Source: Aquimarina sp. TRL1
GTDB taxonomy: Bacteria; Bacteroidota; Bacteroidia; Flavobacteriales; Flavobacteriaceae
DNA: 64,000 nucleotides
NCBI RefSeq assembly: GCF_013365535.1
Contig: NZ_CP053590.1
Coordinates: 3,524,501-3,588,500, forward strand
Reading direction: 5' to 3'
Shown here: positions 15,961-25,181 of the stretch, piece after piece
Position numbering within the stretch: the first letter of the stretch is position 1
How the letters are laid out: each line of letters starts with the position of its first letter
The notes under the pieces: generated by a model
The model's input: the letters and a program-made list of their open reading frames with translations, nothing else
The model's database searches: none
What the model was told of the DNA's origin: nothing
Position numbers and translations under genes: made by a program

Positions 15961-16761
15961 ATGATAGCACATGAAATAGATTATACGATCTATGGCGAAG
16001 AAATGCAGTATGTAGAGATAGAGTTAGATCCACAGGAAGGGGTTATAGCAGAAGCAGGTAGTTTTATGATGATGGACGATGGTATAAAGATGGAGACTAT
16101 TTTTGGAGATGGTTCTGAGAAAGATAAAGGGATTATGGGTAAGATCTTTGGGGCAGGAAAACGCTTGCTTACCGGAGAAAGTTTGTTCATGACAGCTTTT
16201 TATAATCAGGTTGGAGGAAAGAAAAAAGTAAGTTTTGCATCCCCTTATCCCGGAAAAATTATTCCATTAGATTTGTCGAAATATGGAGGGAAATTTATTT
16301 GTCAGAAAGATGCATTTTTATGTGCAGCGAAAGGAGTATCCGTAGGAATAGAATTTTCTCGAAAACTGGGAAGAGGTCTTTTTGGAGGAGAAGGTTTTAT
16401 TATGCAAAAATTAGAAGGAGATGGAATGGCATTTGTCCATGCAGGAGGAACAACAGCAATGAAACAACTGGAACCAGGAGAGAAATTAAAGATAGATACC
16501 GGATGTATTATAGGTTTTTCTAAAGGAGTAACTTATGATATCGAATTAGTTGGAGGTATAAAGAATACTATTTTTGGTGGTGAAGGATTGTTTTTTGCTA
16601 CACTAACAGGTCCAGGAGTGGTTTTTATCCAGTCATTACCCTTTAGCAGATTAGCAAATAGAGTACTGGCATTAGCCCCAAGTGCAGGAGGAAAAAGTAG
16701 AGGAGAGGGTAGTATTTTAGGGGGATTAGGAGATATTCTGGATGGGGATAATAATTTTTAA
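15961..16761 (+). CDS. TIGR00266 / AIM24 family protein
   Basis: 266 residues, the normal length. The whole chain is the glycine-rich beta-sandwich of this family: EIDYTIYGEEMQYVEIEL, GVIAEAGSFMMMDDGI, FGAGKRLLTGESLFMTAF, LFGGEGFIMQKLEGDG and TIFGGEGLFFATLTGPG. It is soluble. Yeast Aim24 affects mitochondrial inner-membrane organisation; bacterial function is unknown. It follows the DUF4442 gene, possibly in one transcript. Confidence 0.93.
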   Translation: MIAHEIDYTIYGEEMQYVEIELDPQEGVIAEAGSFMMMDDGIKMETIFGDGSEKDKGIMGKIFGAGKRLLTGESLFMTAFYNQVGGKKKVSFASPYPGKIIPLDLSKYGGKFICQKDAFLCAAKGVSVGIEFSRKLGRGLFGGEGFIMQKLEGDGMAFVHAGGTTAMKQLEPGEKLKIDTGCIIGFSKGVTYDIELVGGIKNTIFGGEGLFFATLTGPGVVFIQSLPFSRLANRVLALAPSAGGKSRGEGSILGGLGDILDGDNNF

Positions 16762-16893
16762 TTTTGTTAAATAAGCGCTAAGATACCAGATTATTGGATT
16801 AATTTATGTATATTAGACTAGCAATCAATAAAGATTGTAAGAAAGTTCTTACATATTTTTATCTAACTTTATAATTTAATCCCCTATTAATTT

Positions 16894-17091
16894 ATGGCTA
16901 GAGCAATGTTTGATTACACAAAAGCTGTTCTTAAAAAAGTCAGTTTTGATGTGAATCTTTTTACAAAAGAAGTAATTAAAGCAGTAAATAGATTACTTCC
17001 TCATGAGATTGAAGAATTAAAAATATGGATTCATTCTCTCACCGCGGAGCGGCCAGAATTACAACCATGTTTAATACATTTAAAATCATAG
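16894..17091 (+). CDS. Conserved small protein beside oxyR
   Basis: 65 residues. The sequence MARAMFDYTKAVLKKVSFD, followed by FTKEVIKAVNRLLPHEIEEL, is two amphipathic helices with no membrane segment and looks like a small conserved flavobacterial protein of unknown function. It is convergent with oxyR (stop codons 16 bases apart), and the two genes share the terminator at 17094-17119. Placement beside oxyR hints at an oxidative-stress or redox role, but that is inference. Confidence 0.75.
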   Translation: MARAMFDYTKAVLKKVSFDVNLFTKEVIKAVNRLLPHEIEELKIWIHSLTAERPELQPCLIHLKS

Positions 17092-17093
17092 AA

Positions 17094-17119
17094 AAAAAGC
17101 GACTTTTCAGTCGCTTTTT
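17094..17119. terminator. Bidirectional terminator overlapping the end of oxyR
   Basis: AAAAAGCGACT and AGTCGCTTTTT form an 11-bp stem with a short loop and T-runs both ways. The stop codon of oxyR (17107-17109) and its last codons lie inside the hairpin, so coding and termination share the same bases. Confidence 0.85.
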
Positions 17120-18057
17120 GCTTTTGAAAGAGGGCTTATAATTTGAACATTTTGAAATGTAATAGCTCCTTTAACAACTCCAGCTATAGTAGAATGTAAT
17201 GCATCTATAATATGCATCTTTAATTCACTTTTATTAAAGATAAGGCTCACTTCTCTAGCAGGAGAAGGTTCATTAAAATAGTGAAGATATTCTTTTTCAT
17301 TAGGATTGATGTCCAAGGTATGTAAGTAAGGTAATAATGTCATTCCTAATCCTTCATTAGATAATTTTACCAAAGTTTCAAAACTACCACTCTCTAATTG
17401 AAAATGATCTTCGTCAAAACCCTTTTGCGTCTTACATAAATTCAGAATTCCATCTCTGAAGCAATGCCCGTCTTCTAATAACAACATATCATCCACATTG
17501 AGATCGCTAATATCGATGTTTTTCTTTTGGTTGAGTCGATGATTTGAAGGGATATAGCCTACAAAAGGTTCGTAATACAGAACACGCTCTTTTATACTTT
17601 CATTTTCCAAAGGAGTAGCAGCAATGGCAGCATCGAGATGTCCATCTAATAGACGTTCTACTATGGCTTCTGTTGTCAGTTCTTCTATTTTTAGTTTTAC
17701 TTTGGGATACTTTTTTATAAAATTGTTTAAGAACATAGGAAGTAAGGTGGGCATAATAGTAGGAATTACACCAATTTTAAACTCTCCTCCTATAAACCCT
17801 TTTTGTTGATCCACAATATCCTGAATACGTTCACTCTCATTAACGATATTTCGGGCCTGTTGTACTAGTTTTTTTCCTACATCTGTCAGTTCGATTGGTT
17901 TTTTACTACGATCGAAGATAAGTATATCCAGTTCTTCTTCCAGTTTCTGAATTTGCATACTTAAGGTAGGTTGGGTAACAAAAGTTTTCTCTGCAGCTTT
18001 GGTAAAATTTTGATGTTCTGCTACAGCAAGAACGTATCGTAGTTGTGTAATTGTCAT
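17107..18057 (-). CDS. oxyR: OxyR-type LysR regulator (peroxide sensor)
   Basis: 316 residues. The LysR helix-turn-helix is at residues 1-60 (TQLRYVLAVAEHQNFTKAAE, then FVTQPTLSMQIQKLE) and a substrate-binding domain follows. The redox pair is intact: Cys199 in LEDGHCFRD and Cys208 in ILNLC, at the same numbers as in E. coli OxyR. It should therefore form a disulfide with hydrogen peroxide and activate catalase and peroxiredoxin genes, none of which are in the window. A -7 box TATTTTTG lies 19 bases upstream (18076-18083). Confidence 0.95.
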   Translation of the reverse strand: MTITQLRYVLAVAEHQNFTKAAEKTFVTQPTLSMQIQKLEEELDILIFDRSKKPIELTDVGKKLVQQARNIVNESERIQDIVDQQKGFIGGEFKIGVIPTIMPTLLPMFLNNFIKKYPKVKLKIEELTTEAIVERLLDGHLDAAIAATPLENESIKERVLYYEPFVGYIPSNHRLNQKKNIDISDLNVDDMLLLEDGHCFRDGILNLCKTQKGFDEDHFQLESGSFETLVKLSNEGLGMTLLPYLHTLDINPNEKEYLHYFNEPSPAREVSLIFNKSELKMHIIDALHSTIAGVVKGAITFQNVQIISPLSKAKSD

Positions 18058-18075
18058 AGAGTCCTAGGTTTTAAA

Positions 18076-18083
18076 CAAAAATA
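18076..18083 (-). promoter_or_regulatory. -7 element TATTTTTG for oxyR
   Basis: A TAnnTTTG match on the minus strand, 19 bases upstream of the start at 18057. This gives a leader of only about ten bases. Confidence 0.4.
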
Positions 18084-18187
18084 CAAAAAGCGATTGATTA
18101 ATCTTATCGTATTTGATTAAAAAAATTGTTTTTATCTATTTTATTATTTGTTAAACAATTAGCTTATATTTTTAGTATAAATAAAAA

Positions 18188-18217
18188 ATCAGCTATAAAA
18201 CACATTTTATAGCTGAT
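18188..18217 (-). terminator. Intrinsic terminator after the DUF2141 gene
   Basis: ATCAGCTATAAAA and TTTTATAGCTGAT form a perfect 13-bp stem with a CACA loop. On the minus strand it is followed by a run of T, so it ends the DUF2141 transcript before oxyR. Confidence 0.8.
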
Positions 18218-18271
18218 GAGGGTTCGTTTTTTGATAATGCTGATTTTTTCTCTATAACAATGATGGATTGA

Positions 18272-18691
18272 TTACATCCGTATCTCCATAACGATATTTT
18301 CTGTGGCAACTTCAAATTTGGCATCTGCCCATACTGGAGGACCGTAACTCATGTTATTATTGGATATCCCATAATTTTCTTTTGGCATTCCATTAGCTTC
18401 GAAGTCCATTCTATTATTTCCATTGGTATCATGAAAACATGAAATGGCATAGTTTCCTTCTGGGACATTTGTAAAAGTAATCGTAGCGACTCCATTTTTT
18501 ATATTACTTTTTGCTGCCTGAATGGGAGCAGCTTTCATAAAAGTGTTTTGATCGTATAAACCGTATATTACTTCTCCCTGATCCCCTGTCACATTAGGTG
18601 TGGTAACAGTAATGGTAATTCCAGAAACTTCCTGTGCTGTACTAAATAAACTCATTAAAAGAAATGTTAGGTATAATATTACTGTTTTCAT
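18272..18691 (-). CDS. DUF2141 secreted protein
   Basis: 139 residues from ATG 18691. The frame extends upstream to 18766, but the signal peptide MKTVILYLTFLLMSLFSTAQ begins here. The mature part is a single DUF2141 beta-sandwich with GITITVTTPNVTGDQGEVIYG, the typical FTNVPEGNYAISCFHDTNGN and the later MPKENYGISNNN segment. It is exported to the periplasm or outside. Function of the family is unknown. It has its own terminator. Confidence 0.92.
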   Translation of the reverse strand: MKTVILYLTFLLMSLFSTAQEVSGITITVTTPNVTGDQGEVIYGLYDQNTFMKAAPIQAAKSNIKNGVATITFTNVPEGNYAISCFHDTNGNNRMDFEANGMPKENYGISNNNMSYGPPVWADAKFEVATENIVMEIRM

Positions 18692-18921
18692 CGTATATGG
18701 TTTTATTGTTTTTGATGTTCCAAATGTCAGCAAATGGAGAGGTATAAATGAAAAAAATGTGACCAATTGTCAAAAAGGAGTGATGAAATGTAATTTTATC
18801 CGAAATAACTTAGGTACAGGTACAAATGTTCTATAGAGAATGGCTGTTAATTTCGGGATAGCATTTAACATAGTTGCATCTGATTATTGAGCAGGGATTT
18901 TCAAAACAATAAAAAATAGTG

Positions 18922-20259
18922 TTATAAAATCCCTCTGGCTTTAATCTCCAAATACTTATTAATCGTATTAACGGTTAAGTTTTCCGGAGCAGTTAATACG
19001 GATTGAATACCGTGTTTTTGAAGTTCTTTGACCATTGTTTTTTTGTCATAAGCAAATTGCTGAGCAATAGTTTTGTCATAAATACCTTGAAGGTCGGAGG
19101 TGTTTTTATGAATTACTTGTTGTAGTTCTGTGTTTTCGAAAAAGATAACCACTAACAGGTGTTTTTTAGCAATAGATTTTAGATAAGGAAGTTGTCTTTT
19201 TAATGAAGAGATGTGCTCATAGTTTGTATAGAGTAGCAGGAGACTTCGCTGAGAGATTTGCCGTTTAATCTGCGCGTATAGCATTCCAAAATCAGCGTCA
19301 AGAAATTCCGTATCTATATTGTATAAACTATCAGAAATCGTATTCAGATATGTTTTTTTTCTTTGTGCAGGTAAAAAATTATTGATTTTATTAGAAAAAC
19401 TTAGCAATCCTACCTTGTCGTGCTTTTTTAGAGCAATATTAGAAAAAGCCAATGCACTATTAATAGCATAATCTAAAAGACTTAGCCCGTTAAATGGCAT
19501 TTTCATTACCCGGCTGGCATTGATAATGGAGTAAATGGGTTGTGATTTTTCGTCCTGATATTGGTTGATCATCAAGTGTCCATGTTTTGCAGTAGTTTTC
19601 CAGTTGATTGTTCGAACATCATCACCTACTACATATTCTTTTATTTGCTCAAACTCCATCGTATGTCCGATTTTCCGAATCTTTTTAAGCCCTAGTGTAC
19701 TAACTCTGTTATTGATTGCCAGAAAATCATGTTTTTTCATTTGAATAAAAGAAGGGTAAACTTTTACAGCTGCTTCTTTATCAAATCGAAACCTTCTTTT
19801 GATTAAACCAATATTCGTATACGCATAGATATGTAAGTGGCCAAAGGTATATACTCCTCTTTGTACAGGTCGTATTGTATATTCAAAATTTACTACCTCC
19901 CTCGAGGCAATAGAGATCTGTTTTAAAAAATCTCTTTTTTGAAATTGGATAGGGATTTCATCTATAATTTCAGTATGAATCCGAATGGGGTAGTTATTTG
20001 TAATTTGGACAGGAATGGCATTATAATCTCCATTTGAAAATTTATCAGGAAGTAAGCGATGTGCCTTTATTCCGTTTTTGTATTTGTATAAGGTGATACC
20101 ATCAAATAAGCATGTCAGAAGTACAGCCCATACGATCATCCATATGATAGGATATATTCCTGGTAACCAATTAGAGAATAAAAAGAGGATGATGATAGCA
20201 GCCAGTAGGTAAAATACTCTCTTGGTCAGGTATAGCGATTTGATGAATTCTAAAAACAC
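18922..20259 (-). CDS. DUF58 domain membrane protein of the MoxR locus
   Basis: 445 residues from a GTG start at 20259 whose G is the last base of the MoxR stop codon (TAGTG), so translation is coupled. Two membrane segments lie at about 15-55. The DUF58 core follows with YVVGDDVRTINWKTTAKHGH, then a von Willebrand A-like region. The metal-site motif, normally DxSxS, reads N-A-S-R-V here, so the metal site is probably lost. DUF58 proteins work with MoxR ATPases, thought to act as chaperones or in envelope maturation. Last gene of the six-gene operon. Confidence 0.92.
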   Translation of the reverse strand: MFLEFIKSLYLTKRVFYLLAAIIILFLFSNWLPGIYPIIWMIVWAVLLTCLFDGITLYKYKNGIKAHRLLPDKFSNGDYNAIPVQITNNYPIRIHTEIIDEIPIQFQKRDFLKQISIASREVVNFEYTIRPVQRGVYTFGHLHIYAYTNIGLIKRRFRFDKEAAVKVYPSFIQMKKHDFLAINNRVSTLGLKKIRKIGHTMEFEQIKEYVVGDDVRTINWKTTAKHGHLMINQYQDEKSQPIYSIINASRVMKMPFNGLSLLDYAINSALAFSNIALKKHDKVGLLSFSNKINNFLPAQRKKTYLNTISDSLYNIDTEFLDADFGMLYAQIKRQISQRSLLLLYTNYEHISSLKRQLPYLKSIAKKHLLVVIFFENTELQQVIHKNTSDLQGIYDKTIAQQFAYDKKTMVKELQKHGIQSVLTAPENLTVNTINKYLEIKARGIL

Positions 20260-21299
20260 TAGCGGGGGATTTCTACAGATTGTAATATCATTTCCAGTAC
20301 GTTTTCTGTCGTCATTCCTTCCATTTCCCGTTCTGGAGCAAGGATAACTCTATGTCTTAGTACAGGGAATAGTGATTTTTTTATATCTTCGGGAGTAACA
20401 AAATCTCTTCCGTTAATGGCTGCAAATGCTTTGGAAGCATTCATAATGGCAATAGAAGCTCTGGGAGAACCACCTAAATATAAGTGAGGGTGTGTACGGG
20501 TTTTGGTAACAATCTCAGCGATATATCCTATTATTTTATCTTCTATAATTACTTCCTGAGTTTTGTTTTTAAATTCCATTAATTTTTCCGGAGTAATAAC
20601 AGGAGTAATCATTTCTATGGCTTTTATTGCTTTTCGTTCATGATGTGATTTCAGAATTTCGATTTCTTCTTCTATAGAAGGGTAGGCTACATTTATCTTA
20701 AAAAGAAAACGATCCAATTGTGCTTCAGGAAGGGCATAGGTTCCTTCTTGTTCTACTGGATTCTGGGTTGCTAATACCATAAAAGGAGGTTCCATCGGAT
20801 ATCGAATACCATCAATTGTTACCTGTTTCTCTTCCATCACCTCGAATAAAGCAGCCTGTGTTTTGGCAGGAGCTCTGTTGATCTCATCGATAAGCACCAT
20901 ATTAGAAAAAACAGGTCCTTTTTTAAATTCAAAATCTCCTGATTTCATGTTTAGAACAGAGGTTCCTAATACATCACTAGGCATCAAATCCGGGGTAAAC
21001 TGAATCCGGTTAAAAGCAGTTTTTAGCGTTTTGGCAAATAGTTTAGCTGTTACTGTTTTTGCAATACCGGGAACTCCTTCTATTAATACATGACCATCTG
21101 CCAATAAGGAGACGATGAGTAACTCAATAAAATCTTGTTGACCAATAATTACTTTGGCTAATTCGGATTTTAATTGTGCTACTGCTTCCTGTAACTCCCC
21201 AAGCTGTATTCGATTTTCGAAATCAAGTTTTTGATGCTGTTCTGGTATAGATTGTATAGGCTCGGAGGAGGGGTTATTTATTGACTCTTCATTTTCCAT
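20259..21299 (-). CDS. MoxR family AAA+ ATPase
   Basis: 346 residues. Walker A GVPGIAKT at 75-82, Walker B LIDEINR at 136-142, sensor 1 ATQNP at 177-181 and the LPEAQLDRF motif just after identify a MoxR-type AAA+ ATPase. The C-terminal lid contains GGSPRASIA and FVTPEDIKKSLFPVLRHR. The N-terminal 25 residues are a Pro/Ser/Glu-rich extension. MoxR ATPases act as chaperone-like factors with von Willebrand A or DUF58 partners; the partner is the next gene. Confidence 0.96.
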   Translation of the reverse strand: MENEESINNPSSEPIQSIPEQHQKLDFENRIQLGELQEAVAQLKSELAKVIIGQQDFIELLIVSLLADGHVLIEGVPGIAKTVTAKLFAKTLKTAFNRIQFTPDLMPSDVLGTSVLNMKSGDFEFKKGPVFSNMVLIDEINRAPAKTQAALFEVMEEKQVTIDGIRYPMEPPFMVLATQNPVEQEGTYALPEAQLDRFLFKINVAYPSIEEEIEILKSHHERKAIKAIEMITPVITPEKLMEFKNKTQEVIIEDKIIGYIAEIVTKTRTHPHLYLGGSPRASIAIMNASKAFAAINGRDFVTPEDIKKSLFPVLRHRVILAPEREMEGMTTENVLEMILQSVEIPR

Positions 21300-21316
21300 A
21301 TGGTAGTTTTTAGTAT

Positions 21317-22528
21317 TTACTTAGCTTTAAAATTCGTGATTAAGCGATTTAATTCGATCAGGTCATCCGGGGTAACTACTGTTTTCTCTTTAAACCCGTT
21401 AAAGTAAGTAAATAAATTTTTAGTGTCATCTAATTCGTTATTACTTCTGGCAGCGATATCTGACAGGGTCTGCTCTGTTATGGAATCCGTAGGAATTCTC
21501 AATTGATTCCTGATGTAATCCATAAATAACAGAATTTGTTTGTTTCCTATTTCCCGATGTTTTCTTTTTTCAAAATACATCCCGCTAATTGTTCTGGTAA
21601 AAGCAATAGTTTGATTTTTTAATGGAGGAATAATAGGAATACTTCGCTGCTTGCGTTTTCCTTCAAAAATAATAAATAAAACTCCTCCTATGAGTATAAA
21701 ATAATAACTCCATTTCAGGTGTTTGTTATTGAGTAGTATATATAAGGGAGAAGTGTTGAATATTTTTCCAGCTTTGTAATAATGATCCCAAAGTATTGGC
21801 TTCTGAGCATCTATGTAACTAAAGAGGTTTTGCGTATAGTGATAGTTACCATCTTTGAGCATGAAATAATTCCCGAATGCTTCGGGAAAAGTATGAAGAA
21901 AAATATTCCCTTTATAAAAAGAATGTTTTATATAATTGAATTTGGGCTGATCTATAAGTAAGCTATCTCTATATATTTGCGTTACTCCCAGAACTGTAGC
22001 ATGGGTGGTATCAATTGCTGAAAAATATCGGGTGTAATTATTTCTGTCATATAGAAAAGGGGATTCCTTTTTTAGCATAGGATTCACCAAAGCAACCAGC
22101 GGATGTATTGTGACCTGATCATAAGATGTTTCCTGGTCTGTTTTTATCAGTAAGGTATCCAGCAGTTTTTTTTCGATGGTATTAGCAGAGATAAATAAGG
22201 TATTCCCTTTAGCAACCCATGCTAACAGCTGGTTCATTTCACTTTTGTCAAAATCAATATGATTATTAATAAACACATAGCTCCCTTCTTGATTAGGATT
22301 ATCAGTAAGGTATTCATAAGGAGGTTGGTTAATATCTTTGAGTATAGAATCATCTAATGATGCTTTGATCAGCCGATGAGATACATAACTCCCCAGAGGA
22401 ATTTTATCAATTTTAGAATAACTGGGAGACCAGTTTACAGGAATAGGCTTACTAGTCTCTACATAGATTAATAAACCGAGTATCAGTATTAGTACAACCA
22501 GTAATATGTTTGTTTTTTTATTTCTCAA
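21317..22528 (-). CDS. DUF4350 domain protein of the MoxR locus
   Basis: 403 residues from a TTG start at 22528, one base after the DUF4129 stop codon; no ATG precedes the membrane segment. A membrane anchor at residues 7-25 is followed by a DUF4350-type domain (the INNHIDFDKSEMNQLLAWVAKGNTLFISA region) predicted to lie in the periplasm. A second membrane segment is at about 280-295, and a cytoplasmic tail follows. Role unknown. It sits between DUF4129 and MoxR as in other Bacteroidota. Confidence 0.88.
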   Translation of the reverse strand: MRNKKTNILLVVLILILGLLIYVETSKPIPVNWSPSYSKIDKIPLGSYVSHRLIKASLDDSILKDINQPPYEYLTDNPNQEGSYVFINNHIDFDKSEMNQLLAWVAKGNTLFISANTIEKKLLDTLLIKTDQETSYDQVTIHPLVALVNPMLKKESPFLYDRNNYTRYFSAIDTTHATVLGVTQIYRDSLLIDQPKFNYIKHSFYKGNIFLHTFPEAFGNYFMLKDGNYHYTQNLFSYIDAQKPILWDHYYKAGKIFNTSPLYILLNNKHLKWSYYFILIGGVLFIIFEGKRKQRSIPIIPPLKNQTIAFTRTISGMYFEKRKHREIGNKQILLFMDYIRNQLRIPTDSITEQTLSDIAARSNNELDDTKNLFTYFNGFKEKTVVTPDDLIELNRLITNFKAK

Positions 22529-22529
22529 A

Positions 22530-23318
22530 TTACGATTGTATTAAGGTGGTTATATGTTTAAACTCTTTTTCTGCCCGACGATATAGTTTTTCATTCACTT
22601 CAAAACTTCCATACCAAATAAAATCATAGATTCTGGTAATGGTTTTAAACTGTTTTTTTATAAGCTTATCTGTTACCTCATTGCTATAGTCTTCATTTGT
22701 TTTCTGTGCTTCCCATTCAATAATTTCTTTAGCAGAAAGTTTTTTGAGAACCAAAAGATAGTAGTAGCGAATGGCTAAGCGGTAATTTTTATCAGATATA
22801 GCTTGATCTATCAGTTGTTGGATATCTTTATTATGGATAATATCTTCTTCCTCTGACAGTAAAACATCTGGCGAAGGTGTTTTTTCTAAAAGGATCTCTT
22901 TGGGATTAACTTTCAGGAATAACCATGCTATTAGTAACAGAATAAGAAGAATTAAGATATACGGAAGACTTTGCAGTACGTATAACCAAAAACCGGTTAC
23001 ACTATCAATATCAAACAACCAGTTCATCAGTTTTCTCCACCATTGAGAGATCCAGTCTTTAAAACGGGACCACCAGTTATCCGATTCTTCCTGTTCTGTA
23101 TAATCAAATTCTTTTTGATCGGAAAACTCTTGAATTTTATCAGCATCGAGTGTTCTGATGGTAGGCGCTGTATTCAGATCATACTGAATTTCCCTCTTTT
23201 GCTGAATATCATTTTCTTGTAAGGTACGAGCATTGGTCTCTACAAAGAAAGAAATACAAAGAAGAAGAAAAAGGTATATTTTCTTCAAAAGGAAATGATA
23301 TAAAAAACAGCGAATCAT
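22530..23318 (-). CDS. DUF4129-type membrane protein of the MoxR locus
   Basis: 262 residues from ATG 23318, seven bases after the preceding stop codon; an earlier TTG at 23348 would overlap the upstream gene. A signal-anchor (FLLKKIYLFLLLCISFF) is followed by a periplasmic segment rich in Trp (WWSRFKDWISQWW), a membrane segment at about 120-140 and a cytoplasmic helical region that matches the DUF4129 C-terminus (AIRYYYLLVLKKLS, ITRIYDFIWYGSFEV). Function unknown. Part of the same operon. Confidence 0.85.
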   Translation of the reverse strand: MIRCFLYHFLLKKIYLFLLLCISFFVETNARTLQENDIQQKREIQYDLNTAPTIRTLDADKIQEFSDQKEFDYTEQEESDNWWSRFKDWISQWWRKLMNWLFDIDSVTGFWLYVLQSLPYILILLILLLIAWLFLKVNPKEILLEKTPSPDVLLSEEEDIIHNKDIQQLIDQAISDKNYRLAIRYYYLLVLKKLSAKEIIEWEAQKTNEDYSNEVTDKLIKKQFKTITRIYDFIWYGSFEVNEKLYRRAEKEFKHITTLIQS

Positions 23319-23325
23319 AAAACTA

Positions 23326-24189
23326 TTATAGAGAATCGATTTCTTCAAACGCTCCTGTAGAAAACTTCTTTTCTTTGATGTTATAATAAATAAAAGCTAC
23401 AGAAATAGCCATAATGCCATATAAGACATATTGTAATGAAGATAAGGTGTTTAGTGCGATAAATACCCAGTCTTGATTAACCGAAAAATCTGCAATAGAC
23501 CCTTGTTCGGAAGCTGTAAAGGTTTGCATTAATGTATAAATAACCCCAGGAAGAGAAAATATAAAACCAATAAAAGAAATAATAATGCTAACGATAAATA
23601 GAGTAGCGAAGCTCATCCACCATTCTCCCTTTATTAAGGAAAAACTATCAGAGATTGATTCGGAACTTCCTTTTTCTTCAAACACCATAATGGAAAATAC
23701 TAAGTTCAGAGGAACATAGAAATAGATTCCGGGGAGTATACACATAAAAAAACCAACAGAGATAATCAACATGCTGATTAAACCAACCCCAATAAGCTTA
23801 GGTAAGGCATCTTTTATTTGTATGGTAGTATTATCAATATCTACAGTGCCTTTATTTTTGATATATTCTTTGATAAAAAACATGATAGATCCAAATAGAC
23901 AAGAATAAAACACACTTAGTGTAATAAAGAGGAATGCCGCAGATACAAATAAACTTCCTGTATCAATTAAATTTCCATGCTGTAAGGCTTCTAAGTTTAA
24001 GATATCGCCGGATAGATATGTGTAGTAACCAGCAGCAATCAATAATAATATAAATGGAATTGCAGAAGTCTTTAGTAACAGAGTTAATAATGGTTTCCCG
24101 TTATTTCTGATAAAAGCAAAAGTATCTGTAAGAATTTCTCCTAATTCTCTTCGTTTTTTAAATTGAATGAAGTTCGTATTATTGTTCAT
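23326..24189 (-). CDS. Polytopic membrane protein of the MoxR locus
   Basis: 287 residues. The opening FIQFKKRRELGEILTDTFAFIRNNGK is followed by about six membrane segments; GIYFYVPLNLVFSIMVFEEK and SISDSFSLIKGEWWMSF lie between them. The pattern resembles the glycerophosphodiester phosphodiesterase membrane-domain/DUF975-type family commonly found in this locus. It overlaps the SpoIIM-like gene by 11 bases, so it is translationally coupled. Role unknown. Confidence 0.82.
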   Translation of the reverse strand: MNNNTNFIQFKKRRELGEILTDTFAFIRNNGKPLLTLLLKTSAIPFILLLIAAGYYTYLSGDILNLEALQHGNLIDTGSLFVSAAFLFITLSVFYSCLFGSIMFFIKEYIKNKGTVDIDNTTIQIKDALPKLIGVGLISMLIISVGFFMCILPGIYFYVPLNLVFSIMVFEEKGSSESISDSFSLIKGEWWMSFATLFIVSIIISFIGFIFSLPGVIYTLMQTFTASEQGSIADFSVNQDWVFIALNTLSSLQYVLYGIMAISVAFIYYNIKEKKFSTGAFEEIDSL

Positions 24190-25144
24190 TGGTTGATATT
24201 TGATGTAATTGAGTAGGATATATCACATAATAAAAAAGGATAACACCTAGTGAAATAAGGATTATTAGTATTGCTAGCCAGTCAGGCATTTCTGTATGTC
24301 GGGTCACAAAACCTTCTAAAAAACCAGCTATTATAAAGAAAGGGATGGTACTGATTACAATTTTGAGTCCAGCTTTTACTCCTCTTATAAAAGAAGTAAG
24401 ACGCGTATATGTTTGGGGGAATAATATTGATTTTCCAACAACCAGACCGGCACAGCCTGCTATGATAATTGCAGCTATTTCGATAGTACCATGAATCCAG
24501 ATCGTTCGGGCACTTTCCCATAAAAGACCTTTGTCATAAAAAAAGTACTGAAAAGAACCGAGCATGATAAAATTGCTCATCAACATATATAAGGTACCGA
24601 TTCCAAACAAAATCCCAAGAATAAAACAATTCAGGGCAACTCGTATGTTGTTAATCGTAATTCCCAGAAACATATCTGTTTCTCCCATTTTTTTATATAC
24701 AGCCATAGGATCATCATTGGCAATATTATTCAGGGTCATGTTTACATACCCATCTCCGAGGATAGAGCGAACAAATGCTCCATCTGTAGCAGCAGAATAA
24801 GCGCCGATAGCGGTAAATAGGACAGCAATAAGAAAAGCAAGTAAGAGTTCTTTTCGATAGGTATAAAATTCTAAGGGGAATTCATGAAACCAAAAAGACA
24901 ACAGCCTGTTCTTTTTTTCTTTTCGAGTTTTGTATATTTTTTGATGTGCAGACGAAGCAAGTCCATTTAGGTACGCAAGTGTTTGACTATTAGGGTAAAA
25001 TGTTTGGGCATAGCTGAGGTGGTCCGTAATTTCAATATATAGTCCGGATAGCTCATCAGGGGAGATTTGAGCATTATTATTCAGAACGCTTTCAAATTTT
25101 AACCATTTATCTTTATTTTGCTTAATGAAAGTAGCTTCACGCAT
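24179..25144 (-). CDS. SpoIIM family (stage II sporulation protein M-like) membrane protein
   Basis: 321 residues from ATG 25144 (the frame opens at 25168, but MREATFIKQNKDKW is the family start). Residues 1-90 are soluble; about six membrane segments follow. The SpoIIM pattern is clear: NNIRVALNCFILGILFGIGT, then WESARTIWIHGTIEIAAIII. It is the first gene of the operon SpoIIM-membrane protein-DUF4129-DUF4350-MoxR-DUF58. Only 37 bases separate it from the divergent RDD gene. Confidence 0.93.
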   Translation of the reverse strand: MREATFIKQNKDKWLKFESVLNNNAQISPDELSGLYIEITDHLSYAQTFYPNSQTLAYLNGLASSAHQKIYKTRKEKKNRLLSFWFHEFPLEFYTYRKELLLAFLIAVLFTAIGAYSAATDGAFVRSILGDGYVNMTLNNIANDDPMAVYKKMGETDMFLGITINNIRVALNCFILGILFGIGTLYMLMSNFIMLGSFQYFFYDKGLLWESARTIWIHGTIEIAAIIIAGCAGLVVGKSILFPQTYTRLTSFIRGVKAGLKIVISTIPFFIIAGFLEGFVTRHTEMPDWLAILIILISLGVILFYYVIYPTQLHQISTNEQ

Positions 25145-25181
25145 GTGAATATTAATTAGGAGGATCAAAGAAACATAATTA

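Noticed and set aside
18692..18766. Longer start for the DUF2141 protein
   Set aside because: A normal signal peptide starts at 18691, and the extra 25 residues do not resemble a protein start.
24282..24521. Minus-strand frame inside the SpoIIM-like gene
   Set aside because: Out of frame with a strong membrane-protein family match; its Asn/Cys/Tyr-rich sequence is typical of a shadow frame.
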